Assembly: GCA_002381865.1 (NCBI GenBank) | Contig: DFYO01000043.1 | Location: 1-40,051, forward strand | Length of the DNA stretch: 40,051 nt | DNA from: Clostridiales bacterium UBA4080 | GTDB taxonomy: Bacteria > Bacillota > Clostridia > Lachnospirales > Vallitaleaceae | Direction of reading: 5' to 3' | Shown: positions 8,249 through 16,532 of the stretch, one piece after another | Position numbering within the stretch: position 1 is the stretch's first letter | Layout: the number at the start of each line of letters is the position of its first letter | Translations under genes and position numbers: made by a program | Notes under the pieces: generated by a model | Told to the model about the DNA's origin: nothing | Databases searched by the model: none | The model's input: only the letters and a program-made list of their open reading frames with translations

Positions 8249-9304
8249 ATGAAAATACATGAGATGATGAAATATGCAGTTGATAACAGAGCTTCTGATT
8301 TGCATATCAAGGTTGGTTCTCCTGCGATAATAAGGGTTGACGGAGAGCTTATTGAGATTGATTCACAACAGCTCTATCCCAAGGACACTGAGGAGCTGAC
8401 GCTTGAAATCTTAGGGCCGGAAAGATTTAGCGTGTTAGACAGAGAAGGAGAAATTGATTTCTCCTATTCTGAAAAAGGAATCGGACGTTTTAGAGTTAAT
8501 GCCTACAAACAGAGAAATACTTATGGGATTGCGCTGAGGGTGGTTAATTTTGAGATACCTACACTTAAAGAGCTGGGTATTCCTGAAACTGTAGGGAGCT
8601 TTACAGACCTTACACATGGACTGATTTTGGTAACAGGTCCAACAGGAAGCGGTAAATCAACAACCTTAGCCTCGATGATACAGATGATTAATGAAAAAAG
8701 AAGATGCCATATTATTACGCTAGAGGATCCTATAGAATACCTTTATAAAAACAAGAAGGCAATTATTGGACAAAGAGAGATTGGTATTGATACAACTAGC
8801 TTTAGTAAAGGCTTACGGGCTTCCTTAAGACAAGATCCAGATGTAATATTAGTTGGTGAAATGAGAGATATAGAAACCATTGAAATTGCCCTATTGGCAG
8901 CAGAGACGGGGCATCTTGTTTTATCCACTCTGCATACACTGGGGGCAGCTAAAACAGTGGATAGGATTATTGATTCTTTCCCTAATAATACAAAGGATCA
9001 GATTAAGGTTCAACTTGCCTCTGTAATTCAAGGGGTAATATCGCAGCAGCTCCTTCCAAACAAAAGTGGTCATGGAAGAGTGCCAGCATGTGAGATAATG
9101 GTGGCAAATACTGGTATAAGAAATATGATAAGAGAAAGCAAAAGTCACCAAATACAAAATGCAATTGTAACAGGACTTGGACAGGGAATGATAACAATGG
9201 ACAATTCGTTGAAAAATTTGTATCAAAGGGGTATAATAAGCAGAGAAACAGCTATAAATCACGCAATTGAAAGAGAAGAGCTGATTAAGGGCATAGAATT
9301 CTGA
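8249..9304 (+). CDS. pilT: PilT, type IV pilus retraction ATPase
   Basis: PilT disassembles the pilus and drives twitching motility. The 351-residue length is typical. Seen in order are an N-terminal PAS-like segment (RASDLHIKVGSPAIIRVDGE), Walker A GPTGSGKSTT from residue 130, an Asp box near LEDPIEYLY, Walker B DVILVGEMRD, a His box (TGHLVLSTLHT), and the C-terminal retraction motif in the form GIRNMIRESK (usual AIRNLIRE). It starts 8 bases after pilB with GGGGG just upstream of the ATG, and pilC follows 16 bases after its stop. A dedicated retraction ATPase implies that these pili are dynamic. Confidence 0.96.
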   Translation: MKIHEMMKYAVDNRASDLHIKVGSPAIIRVDGELIEIDSQQLYPKDTEELTLEILGPERFSVLDREGEIDFSYSEKGIGRFRVNAYKQRNTYGIALRVVNFEIPTLKELGIPETVGSFTDLTHGLILVTGPTGSGKSTTLASMIQMINEKRRCHIITLEDPIEYLYKNKKAIIGQREIGIDTTSFSKGLRASLRQDPDVILVGEMRDIETIEIALLAAETGHLVLSTLHTLGAAKTVDRIIDSFPNNTKDQIKVQLASVIQGVISQQLLPNKSGHGRVPACEIMVANTGIRNMIRESKSHQIQNAIVTGLGQGMITMDNSLKNLYQRGIISRETAINHAIEREELIKGIEF

Positions 9305-9320
9305 CAAAGGGGGGCCTTCT

Positions 9321-10523
9321 ATGGAATACAGATATAAAGCCGTTAAGAATACAGGGGAGATTATTGAAGGCGTTTTCTCAGGCAACTCTAAGGAAGATGT
9401 TGCACAGATGCTCAGAAACAATCAAAGCTACCCTACCTATATTGAAGATAATGTAAGAATTGGCTCTATGGAAATCGAGGTCAAAAGAAAAGTAGGCTCC
9501 AAGGATTTATCCTTCTTTTGCAGACAGATGAATGCAATGCTTAATGCAGGAAGCACGGTTATTAGATGCCTGGATATAATGAAGAAGCAGCTGGATAATA
9601 AAACCTTAAGAGAAACAGCAGCTCAGATGCACAGCGATGTTCAAAAAGGTAAGCTTTTGTCGCAGGCAATGCAGGAGCATTTAAAGGTTTTCCCAGAGCT
9701 TATGATTTATATGGTAGAATCGGGAGAAATAAGTGGTAATCTGGATGTAATTCTTCAAAGACTTGCGGATTATTTTGAAAAGGATGCCAAGATAAAAACC
9801 AGGATTAAGAGTGCTATGGTATATCCGATTGTACTGATAGTCCTTTCTATAGTAATTGTAACGGGCTTGGTGACATTTATATTACCCACCTTTATAACCT
9901 TATTTGAAGGAAGCGGAGTAGAGCTTCCAATGCCTACTAAAATCTTACTGGCACTTAGTGCTTTTATACGCAGTTATTTTCTTTATATTGGAGTTGCAAT
10001 AGTAATAATAATTTTGATTGTCAGGAGAATATACATTTCGCCTGAAGGAAGATTGTTTTTTAGCAGCCTGGCTTTAAGAATACCTTTATTTAAAGGCTTA
10101 AATACCAAGATAATTACAGCAAGATTTGCAAGAAATTTAGCAACCATGCTCTCTAGCGGGGTTCCGCTTTTAACCGCTTTAGAAAATATATCCCATATTA
10201 TTACAAACAGAGTGGTATCAAATGCTATCAAGAAATTCAAGGAGGATATTCAAAAGGGAAGTGAGCTTCATCAGGTAGTTAAGGATAGTAATCTGTTTCC
10301 ACCAATGCTAGACAGCATGATGGAAATTGGTAAAGAATCAGGAGCCTTAGATACTATACTAGATAAAACTGCAGATTATTATGATGATGAGGCGGAACAA
10401 GCTTTGCAAAGAATGGTAGCCTTATTTGAACCTGCGATGATAGTAATTCTGGGTGTAGTAATCGGATTTATTGTAATATCAATGGCAATGCCAATGTTTG
10501 ATATGGCAAAAACAGTTAAATAA
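9321..10523 (+). CDS. pilC: PilC, type IV pilus inner-membrane platform protein
   Basis: PilC (GspF family) is the polytopic membrane protein that couples the PilB and PilT motors to the growing pilus. It has 400 residues. Two T2SSF repeats are visible, one beginning near FFCRQMNAMLNAGSTVIRCL and one near FARNLATMLSSGVPLLTALE. Hydrophobic segments lie near residues 168-195 and 215-235, and at the C-terminus (MIVILGVVIGFIVISMAMP). The ATG at 9321 is preceded by a GGGGGG-containing site. It completes the pilB-pilT-pilC block. Confidence 0.96.
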   Translation: MEYRYKAVKNTGEIIEGVFSGNSKEDVAQMLRNNQSYPTYIEDNVRIGSMEIEVKRKVGSKDLSFFCRQMNAMLNAGSTVIRCLDIMKKQLDNKTLRETAAQMHSDVQKGKLLSQAMQEHLKVFPELMIYMVESGEISGNLDVILQRLADYFEKDAKIKTRIKSAMVYPIVLIVLSIVIVTGLVTFILPTFITLFEGSGVELPMPTKILLALSAFIRSYFLYIGVAIVIIILIVRRIYISPEGRLFFSSLALRIPLFKGLNTKIITARFARNLATMLSSGVPLLTALENISHIITNRVVSNAIKKFKEDIQKGSELHQVVKDSNLFPPMLDSMMEIGKESGALDTILDKTADYYDDEAEQALQRMVALFEPAMIVILGVVIGFIVISMAMPMFDMAKTVK

Positions 10524-10625
10524 TTGGAAGAAGGAGAGGAGGAAAGGAGAAAAATAAGGGTTATGGCAGTATTAATATAGAAGGCAACATATAAATCAGA
10601 TATTAAATTCTTAGGAGGAATCATT

Positions 10626-11006
10626 ATGAAAAATCTAAAAAGAGTATTAAAAAACAAAAAAGGTTTTACATTAATTGAACTGATTGTTGTTATAGCAATC
10701 CTTGCAATCCTTGCTGCTATATTAATTCCAAGATTTTCAGGCTTCCGTGAAAAAGCAGCTAGCTCACAAGCACTTGTACATGCTAAGCAAATAGCTACAG
10801 CGGGAGATGCTTTAGTAGCAGAGGACCCAACAGCGACCCCTACATCTGCAGAGGTTTTAGAGATTGCAGGACCTGATGTAACAGGTGCAATTTCTGCCGA
10901 TTCAGTAGCAGATGGAAGATACCTATTTACTTATACTTTAGTATATGAGGGAGAAACTTACGTAGCAGTAAGAGCAGCAGATGGAGAAATAGATGTAACC
11001 TGGTAA
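10626..11006 (+). CDS. pilA: PilA, major type IV pilin candidate
   Basis: This 126-residue prepilin has a short basic leader ending KNKKG and cleaved before Phe, giving mature FTLIELIVVIAILAILAAIL with the conserved Glu5. It is therefore a class IVa-type pilin subunit, processed by the PilD encoded at 16533. The mature C-terminal part is short, acidic and without cysteines, so there is no disulfide D-loop. GGAGGA lies 7 bases before the ATG. About 100 bases separate it from pilC and a strong terminator follows directly, as expected for a highly expressed major subunit. I looked for a c-di-GMP riboswitch in 10524-10625 and did not recognise one. Confidence 0.94.
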   Translation: MKNLKRVLKNKKGFTLIELIVVIAILAILAAILIPRFSGFREKAASSQALVHAKQIATAGDALVAEDPTATPTSAEVLEIAGPDVTGAISADSVADGRYLFTYTLVYEGETYVAVRAADGEIDVTW

Positions 11007-11047
11007 AAAATATTATATAGTTTATTCAACTGTTATTACCTAAAACT

Positions 11048-11081
11048 AAAAGAGAAGTCAGAGCATAATGGCTTCTCTTTT
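11048..11081 (+). terminator. intrinsic terminator of pilA
   Basis: AAAAGAGAAGTC (11048-11059) pairs with GGCTTCTCTTTT (11070-11081) around a 10-base loop, with one T-G wobble. It lies 42 bases after pilA and would limit read-through into the minor-pilin genes, giving excess PilA. Confidence 0.85.
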
Positions 11082-11137
11082 ATAAAAAAATAACATTAAC
11101 GCAAAACGTAATATCGTTTATCAAAGGCGGTGTTGAA

Positions 11138-12169
11138 ATGTTCAGAGTACACAATCAAAAAGGATATGCTCTAGCACTTGTAATATTGGTAGTAGCCATT
11201 CTTTCGATAATCGGAGCAGCTCTTATGGTAGCTGCACGGGGAGAACATGTATTTACCTCAAGACAAAAGGATAAAACACAGGCCTACTATGTTGCTAAAT
11301 CCGGAGTAGAAGCTATGGCTTTATGGATAGAGGATACCGCTACCACCTTAGCAGAGATTAATACTATAGTATCGGGTAACACTACAAATACAGATACATG
11401 GACAGATTTTCCTTCAGGCGGCCGTTTTAAAATTCATTTTTCAGGAGACCAATACTCGCCAGTAATACATAGCGAGGGAGAATATAAAAGCATCACTAAA
11501 AATGTAAGCTTGCTTTTAGATAAAAGAAGCTATTTTGATTATGCAGTTACAGTAGTTGGAACACTTGGCTTAAATCAGGCAAACACAGATGTTTATGGAG
11601 ATGTTGCACTTGCAAATGGAGCTATAATTGATGATGATTCAGGTACTATTCATGGGGATGTATATGACATTACCAGAGAGTTTGAAACACCAACAACCTC
11701 CCTCCCAAATTCAAGTATGGGGGATTATGTACCGATAGACCCGGACTCCCCCTATGATTATGAGTTTGAAATATCAGGGCTTACTAAGGTTAGAATAGAC
11801 AATATTGATGAAAACAATAAAACAATTCATGTTACAGGCGATGGAACACTAATTATTTTTGCGGATACTGTAAGCTTTAAAGGAAATCTTTATACTGATT
11901 CGGACTGTAAAACAATTCTTAATATATTAGATAACGGTAATCTGAATTTTCAAACAGGAAGCTCTGAGTTTCAAGGCTTTATATACGGACCTACAGCAGA
12001 TATAGTAATAAGAGCTAATATGGAGGGCGTAGGTGCAGTTGTTGCAAGAAATCTGGATTTGTCCTCAGGTGGTTCAATTGAATTTGATTCAGATTTGGCA
12101 GATTCAATTTATCCAGAGGATATGGGCCTTAGTTCACTGGGTTATGACCGTGAGGTTTGGGGAGACTAA
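11138..12169 (+). CDS. PilX-like minor pilin with C-terminal beta-rich domain
   Basis: This 343-residue pilin-like protein begins with a leader ending NQKG, then YALALVILVVAILSIIG. Mature position 5 is not Glu, as in PilX/GspK-type subunits thought to sit at the pilus tip. The downstream AYYVAKSGVEAMAL segment matches the A-x-SG-E pattern of PilX_N/GspK proteins. From about residue 130 the protein is long, polar and repetitive (TDVYGDVALANGAIID, GFIYGPTADIVIRAN), which reads like a beta-helix or bactofilin-like surface domain. AAAGGCGG precedes the ATG. It is the first of three minor-pilin genes after the pilA terminator. Its role (tip initiation or adhesion) is inferred. Confidence 0.83.
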   Translation: MFRVHNQKGYALALVILVVAILSIIGAALMVAARGEHVFTSRQKDKTQAYYVAKSGVEAMALWIEDTATTLAEINTIVSGNTTNTDTWTDFPSGGRFKIHFSGDQYSPVIHSEGEYKSITKNVSLLLDKRSYFDYAVTVVGTLGLNQANTDVYGDVALANGAIIDDDSGTIHGDVYDITREFETPTTSLPNSSMGDYVPIDPDSPYDYEFEISGLTKVRIDNIDENNKTIHVTGDGTLIIFADTVSFKGNLYTDSDCKTILNILDNGNLNFQTGSSEFQGFIYGPTADIVIRANMEGVGAVVARNLDLSSGGSIEFDSDLADSIYPEDMGLSSLGYDREVWGD

Positions 12170-12192
12170 AGCTATTTAAGGAGGATTCCTCT

Positions 12193-12543
12193 ATGAAACG
12201 TATTGATAACAAAGGAATGTCGCTTTTAGAAACAATTATTGCGATAGCCATTTTTGGGATTTTTATGGTAGCCTTTTTGAATTTTTTTAGCTTTGGACTA
12301 GACTTTGTAGCAAAATCAGGACATAGAAATAATGCGGTTTTTATGGCTCAAAATTCTATAGAAAAAGCATATACAGGCACAATCACAACAGAGACCGGAA
12401 TAACAAGAACAGTAACAAGTACAAGCATTGAAATCAATCTGCCTTCATTATCGGGCATTACAATAATATCAGAAGGAGAGTTAGTATCAACAAAAGCTGA
12501 GTTAAATAATGAGGAAGCTGTAATTGATGCGTTTATTCCTTAA
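12193..12543 (+). CDS. minor pilin, PilV/GspI-like
   Basis: This is a 116-residue prepilin with a leader ending DNKG, then MSLLETIIAIAIFGIFMVAF with Glu5 present. AAGGAGG at 12178-12184 fixes the ATG at 12193; a longer reading from 12157 would begin inside the previous gene. The mature domain is short and Thr/Ser-rich. It sits 23 bases after the PilX-like gene and 47 bases before the PilW-like gene, matching the compact minor-pilin cassette that primes pilus assembly in other systems. Assignment to PilV/GspI type rests on size and position only. Confidence 0.85.
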   Translation: MKRIDNKGMSLLETIIAIAIFGIFMVAFLNFFSFGLDFVAKSGHRNNAVFMAQNSIEKAYTGTITTETGITRTVTSTSIEINLPSLSGITIISEGELVSTKAELNNEEAVIDAFIP

Positions 12544-12590
12544 AAAACAACAAGGTCTTTAACAAAGCTTATGCTTTTAGAGGTGGGACT

Positions 12591-13490
12591 ATGAAAAATA
12601 ATAATACAGAAAAGTTGATAGATATTATTAAAAATAATAAAGCACTTACCTTAATTGAAATAATTGTGACTATGGCAATATTAGGTATTATTATTGCATT
12701 TGTTTTTTCGTTTCAAAGCTTTGAAACAAAAATATTTAACAGAACAGTAACTAAATCAGACCTGCAGTCAGATGTCAGGACAGCAGCGGATTATATTGTA
12801 AGTGAGCTCAGAAATGCTACTGAAATTTCATTAAGCACTCCTGCAAATCCAAGCAATTATAACAGAATATATATTAGCTCAAATCAGATTGCAGTAAACA
12901 AAACAGATGGCAGCAATGCATTTAGAACGGAAGCAGTAATTGCAGAGAGCGATGATTTAAACTTTTTAGTAGTTCCTTCAGGAGCAAGCTATATGCTGAG
13001 CTTTTCTATTAAAGCAACCAAGGATGGACAGGATTATCAAACTAGTGGAAGAGTAATATTAAATAATATCCGAGAGATAACGGGCAGTACTTCGGGAAAC
13101 AGTATATATTATATTAAGGATTTAACTATTACTGATTTACCAGAGCCGACTACCTCTGAGCCTATTACTGGAGGGGGGACCACTGAGCCACCTACAGGTG
13201 CTACAACTGCTGAAGCTACTACTGAAGCACCGCCAAGTGAACCAGAGGTTTCAGGTATTTCAGGAATTTCTCAAAAAAGCTTTGCATTAACCTTTAGCAA
13301 GCAAATTGCAAATGCAACAATTTCAGAGGGAGGTGCAGTCAGTAGCTTTCCCAGCTTTGACATAATATTTGAAAATAGCGGTAATTATTCAAATAATACA
13401 CCGATTACAATAAATGTAACTGCTACTGACGGAACCACATCTACGGTTGTAGTTATAAGAAATGGAGTTAATTGGAGCATTTATGATTAA
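12591..13490 (+). CDS. minor pilin, PilW/GspJ-like, with Thr/Pro-rich linker and extra C-terminal domain
   Basis: This 299-residue prepilin-like protein has the N-terminal motif NNKA then LTLIEIIVTMAILGIIIAFV. The -1 residue is Ala instead of the usual Gly, and Glu5 is present. A pilin globular part runs to about residue 180. A low-complexity linker rich in Thr, Pro, Glu and Ala follows (about 182-218), then a ~75-residue C-terminal beta-type domain that I do not recognise. A six-G run at 13173-13178 lies in the linker codons. AGGTGGG precedes the ATG. A spacer-mounted extra domain on a minor pilin suggests a surface-displayed binding module, but that is inference. Confidence 0.83.
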   Translation: MKNNNTEKLIDIIKNNKALTLIEIIVTMAILGIIIAFVFSFQSFETKIFNRTVTKSDLQSDVRTAADYIVSELRNATEISLSTPANPSNYNRIYISSNQIAVNKTDGSNAFRTEAVIAESDDLNFLVVPSGASYMLSFSIKATKDGQDYQTSGRVILNNIREITGSTSGNSIYYIKDLTITDLPEPTTSEPITGGGTTEPPTGATTAEATTEAPPSEPEVSGISGISQKSFALTFSKQIANATISEGGAVSSFPSFDIIFENSGNYSNNTPITINVTATDGTTSTVVVIRNGVNWSIYD

Positions 13491-13503
13491 AGAAGCTTTT
13501 TTA

Positions 13504-13586
13504 TAGAATAGGAAAGTTCGTCTTGCTTGCAAGAGACCAAACTTTTCTATTCTACAAGAAACGCGTTCACCGAACGCTATTCTTGT
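13504..13586 (+). repeat. two-hairpin structured element, copy B
   Basis: This ~83-base element closely matches copy A at 2152-2235. Hairpin 1 pairs 13504-13518 with 13540-13554 (15 bp with one G-T) around an inner stem TCTTG/CAAGA with a CTTG tetraloop. Hairpin 2 pairs CAAGAA with TTCTTG (13555-13560 and 13580-13585) and GCGTTC with GAACGC (13563-13568 and 13572-13577). It ends 10 bases before the pilM ribosome binding site, so it would form part of the pilM leader. It also starts 13 bases after the PilW-like stop codon, so it could act as an attenuator or processing site. Confidence 0.8.
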
Positions 13587-13611
13587 GAAAAATTATAGGA
13601 GGAGGGTGTTT

Positions 13612-14682
13612 ATGACTAATGCAAATATGAAAAATATTGTTGCAGTGGACTTTGATAATTCAGCTATCAAAGTAGTGGTAGGAGATATGATAAAAAACGA
13701 GATATCGATAAAAAAGCTATGCCAGACTTCTTTGCCAGAGAATGTAATTATTGATGGAAAAATAATGAACCAGGCAATTGTTGAGGATTCATTAAAGGAG
13801 TTATTAAAGACTAATGCAATAAAAAACGGACATTGCTTTGCAACCTTTGAAAGCAGCAACATTATTTCTAGAGAGGTAATAGTACCAAGCAATCAGAATG
13901 CAAACTTTCAAGAAATGGCAAAATATGAAATGGCACAGTTTTTGCCAGTAGAGATGAGTAATTATATTGTCCAGTCAAAAAAAATAAAAGAAGTTGAAGT
14001 AGACCAAAAGCCTTTTATAGAAGCATTATCAACTGCAATTCCAAAAGCTATAGTAGACCAGTATTTTCAGGTTATTCAAAATAGCGGTCTTAAGCCTGCT
14101 GTGCTTGATACCTACAGTAATTCAATTGCAAAGCTTTTTGAAGTTCAGGGCAGAATAAATGAGGAAACGATTGCAGATAAGGTTGTAGCCGTGGTGGAGT
14201 TTGCCTATGATAGTATGCTAGTTGTTATTTTTCAAAATGGACAATTTAAGCTAAGCAGATTAATTGTCAGGGGAATAAAGGAATTAGATGCCAATATTTC
14301 TAGATTTATGGGGGTTACAATTGAAGATGCTTCGAAGCTTAAGATGAGTATCAAGAATATAATGGATTATTCAGCTGAAAAAATGGATGACGAAGCCAGA
14401 ATGGCGAATGTAACACGTTCTACCTTAGAAGCCTGGTTTGAGGAAATAGAGAAGGTGTTCAGATACTATGCTTCAAGGAATAAGGGGCACGAGCAAATTG
14501 ACAATATATTTATTTCGGGCTCAATTGCAGATATTAATGGGGCAGATGAATTTATTGGAGCATATTTTAGAACAAAGGCTAAAAAAATGGAAAGCATTAA
14601 TGGGATTTTATGGCCTGACAAGGAACAGCCAAAGGATTTTGCAGAATACCTGCATGCTATTGGTGCAATGTATAGAAGGTAG
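13612..14682 (+). CDS. pilM: PilM, actin-like pilus assembly protein
   Basis: PilM is the cytoplasmic actin-fold protein that binds the N-terminal tail of PilN and links the motor to the alignment complex. The 356-residue protein starts with an ATP-binding phosphate-1 type segment (VAVDFDNSAIKVVVG) and has a later VAVVEFAYDSMLVVIF strand region and an IDNIFISGSIADINGADEFI segment near the C-terminus, as in PilM/SHS2-FtsA-like proteins. AGGAGGAG at 13597-13604 supports the ATG at 13612. A GTG at 13585 would translate the ribosome binding site and is rejected. It is the first gene of pilM-pilN-pilO and is preceded by structured element copy B. Confidence 0.93.
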   Translation: MTNANMKNIVAVDFDNSAIKVVVGDMIKNEISIKKLCQTSLPENVIIDGKIMNQAIVEDSLKELLKTNAIKNGHCFATFESSNIISREVIVPSNQNANFQEMAKYEMAQFLPVEMSNYIVQSKKIKEVEVDQKPFIEALSTAIPKAIVDQYFQVIQNSGLKPAVLDTYSNSIAKLFEVQGRINEETIADKVVAVVEFAYDSMLVVIFQNGQFKLSRLIVRGIKELDANISRFMGVTIEDASKLKMSIKNIMDYSAEKMDDEARMANVTRSTLEAWFEEIEKVFRYYASRNKGHEQIDNIFISGSIADINGADEFIGAYFRTKAKKMESINGILWPDKEQPKDFAEYLHAIGAMYRR

Positions 14683-14697
14683 GCGGGAGGGATAACT

Positions 14698-15273
14698 ATG
14701 TATGATTATAACTTTTTTGAAAGCTATATAACAACTAAGAGTACTAAGAAGGATGCCTCCTTTAAGGTTTTTGTAGTATATCTGGTATTGCTAGCCTTGT
14801 TGACAGGAAGTGTATATGGATACAAATATATTACACGAAAGGATATTGAAGAAATAAAAGTAATTCTTGAGCAAGAGGACAATAAAAGAGTACTTACAAT
14901 CCTTGAGGACAAGCAAAATACCTTGGACAAAATAAAAAATGTAAATAAAAAATTACCGGGTGTGCCGAAGGCATTTGAAAAGGTAGAAATAGTAGATAGA
15001 GCAAGTGTAGATGCTATTGTTAATGCTTTTCCTGCTGATGCAAAGCTAGATGAACTCAAAATTGATTTAACGGATAAGGAAGATGAGCCTGAAATAACAA
15101 TTGACGGAAGTGGAATGATTTTTTCGGCAATAGCCGAGGTGGAGCATTCCCTAAAAAGACATTTTGACGAAAAAACGGTGTTTCTCGAAAAGGTGGAGCT
15201 TGATGAAGGGGCGCTAAAATTCAGAATTTTAATTAATCTGGAAGGGGTTGGAGTAAATGAGAATAACAAGTAG
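14698..15273 (+). CDS. pilN: PilN, pilus alignment-complex membrane protein
   Basis: This 191-residue bitopic protein has a short cytoplasmic tail, one membrane segment (about residues 23-43, FKVFVVYLVLLALLTGSVYG) and a coiled-coil region followed by a small alpha/beta ectodomain, which is the PilN architecture. The tail YDYNFFESY occupies the position of the PilM-binding motif but is not the canonical INLLP. GGGAGG precedes the ATG 15 bases after pilM, and the gene overlaps pilO by 17 bases, so the three are translationally coupled. The identification depends mostly on synteny and topology. Confidence 0.85.
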   Translation: MYDYNFFESYITTKSTKKDASFKVFVVYLVLLALLTGSVYGYKYITRKDIEEIKVILEQEDNKRVLTILEDKQNTLDKIKNVNKKLPGVPKAFEKVEIVDRASVDAIVNAFPADAKLDELKIDLTDKEDEPEITIDGSGMIFSAIAEVEHSLKRHFDEKTVFLEKVELDEGALKFRILINLEGVGVNENNK

Positions 15274-16435
15274 AGAGAAAATGTTTCTTACAGTTCTTGC
15301 AATTGCGTTAATCAGCTTTCTTATGTTTTCATATTTTTTTACTCCTGAATATGCAAAGATAATGCAGCTATATCAAGAAAAGAGAGCGGTACAGGAAAAG
15401 CTGGAAAGTGTCAATGATAAGGCGGCTAAGGAAAAAGAACTGGATAAGGCAATTGAAAAAGAATATAAAGAGCTTAGAAAGCTATCTGCTGCCAGCTTTA
15501 CAGAAATCCCACAGGAGGAAATGGTGCTGCTTGCCAACGACATTTTATCTGTTTCAAAGCTTTTGGGAACAGGAATGGAATTTACTGAACCTAGAGTTGA
15601 GAATATTAATGGAATAGAGGTATTAAGAAATATAGTTGAGGTTGGTTTTAAGGGTGAATATTCAGAAATAGTAAAGGTATTAAATACTGCTTGGGATTAT
15701 CCAAAAGACCTATATGTTACAGGGCTGCATATTAAACAAAAGGATGGAGTACTACAGGGAAGCTTTGAATTTGAAATAGAAAATCTCTTAATAGATAAAT
15801 CTCTAGCAACTAATCTTTATGCTTGGTATATTGATGAATTATTTACCAAGGTCAATCCTTTTGCACCTTATGCGCCAGCAAATTCAACAGTCAGATATAT
15901 ATATATTGGGGAAGGTGCTAATTTATTAAATGCCGGAAGATATGGAGCATTTGTTGATATTAGCGGACATTGGATGGAAAAGGAAATCAATGAATTTTTA
16001 AAATCAGGGTATATATATATAAACCCATATAATACCTTTAGCCCTAATGCGCCGATAAGCAGGGGAGAATTTGTTGTTTTATTAGATAATGTTTATAAGT
16101 GGGTTGCGTCTGGAGAGGATATTGACCTTTCAAAATTCAAGGATTATAAAAAGGTGGGAGACCTTCAGGCATCCTATGCAAAGGCTATTCAAAAAGGATT
16201 TTTAAGCGGTTTTGTTGAGGGCTATGAGGATAATACGTTAAGGCCGAATGATCCTATTACCTACAAAGAAACAGAGCTGATTATGAAGAGAATAAAAACA
16301 GATGACAGCTTTAAATGGTCAGAAGTAGCTAAGGATATTACTAGCAAAAAAGACATATCCTCTCCTAACTGGACAAATCCAGAAGCAACTCTTACAAAAG
16401 CTGAAGCAATTTATCTTTTAACTTACTTTAAATAG
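15257..16435 (+). CDS. pilO: PilO fused to S-layer-homology (SLH) domains
   Basis: The 392-residue protein begins like PilO: one membrane segment (about 9-28), a charged coiled coil (about 36-75) and a PilO-type ectodomain to about residue 180. The part from about 232 is a set of SLH domains. SLH1 begins FVDISGHWMEKEINEFL, with FSPNAPISRGEFVVLL. SLH2 begins FKDYKKV, with GYEDNTLRPNDPITYKETE. A partial third ends the protein with ATLTKAEAIYLLTYF. SLH domains bind pyruvylated secondary cell-wall polymers. PilO proteins are normally about 200 residues and lack them. The fusion is in one continuous frame, between pilN (17-base overlap) and pilD. It likely anchors the PilMNO complex to the wall in place of the outer-membrane secretin linkage of Gram-negatives (inference). 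Confidence 0.87.
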   Translation: MRITSREKMFLTVLAIALISFLMFSYFFTPEYAKIMQLYQEKRAVQEKLESVNDKAAKEKELDKAIEKEYKELRKLSAASFTEIPQEEMVLLANDILSVSKLLGTGMEFTEPRVENINGIEVLRNIVEVGFKGEYSEIVKVLNTAWDYPKDLYVTGLHIKQKDGVLQGSFEFEIENLLIDKSLATNLYAWYIDELFTKVNPFAPYAPANSTVRYIYIGEGANLLNAGRYGAFVDISGHWMEKEINEFLKSGYIYINPYNTFSPNAPISRGEFVVLLDNVYKWVASGEDIDLSKFKDYKKVGDLQASYAKAIQKGFLSGFVEGYEDNTLRPNDPITYKETELIMKRIKTDDSFKWSEVAKDITSKKDISSPNWTNPEATLTKAEAIYLLTYFK

Positions 16436-16532
16436 AGGTATAATAGAATTTAATATAAGCTTGTAGAAAATGTTGAAAGACTATCTATTACAAGGGCATT
16501 ATAATAACATAATAGAGACAGGATGTGAGAGC

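Noticed and set aside
10524..10625. c-di-GMP riboswitch ahead of pilA, as known from Clostridioides difficile
   Set aside because: I could not find the conserved elements of either c-di-GMP riboswitch class. The gap is purine-rich and ends in an ordinary ribosome binding site.
14468..14695. 75-codon frame inside the end of pilM
   Set aside because: It is an out-of-frame shadow of the well-supported pilM gene with no independent signals.
14724..15269. 181-codon Ser/Ile-rich frame on the minus strand opposite pilN
   Set aside because: Its composition is that of an antisense shadow of a Lys/Glu-rich gene, and pilN has a ribosome binding site, a membrane segment and synteny.
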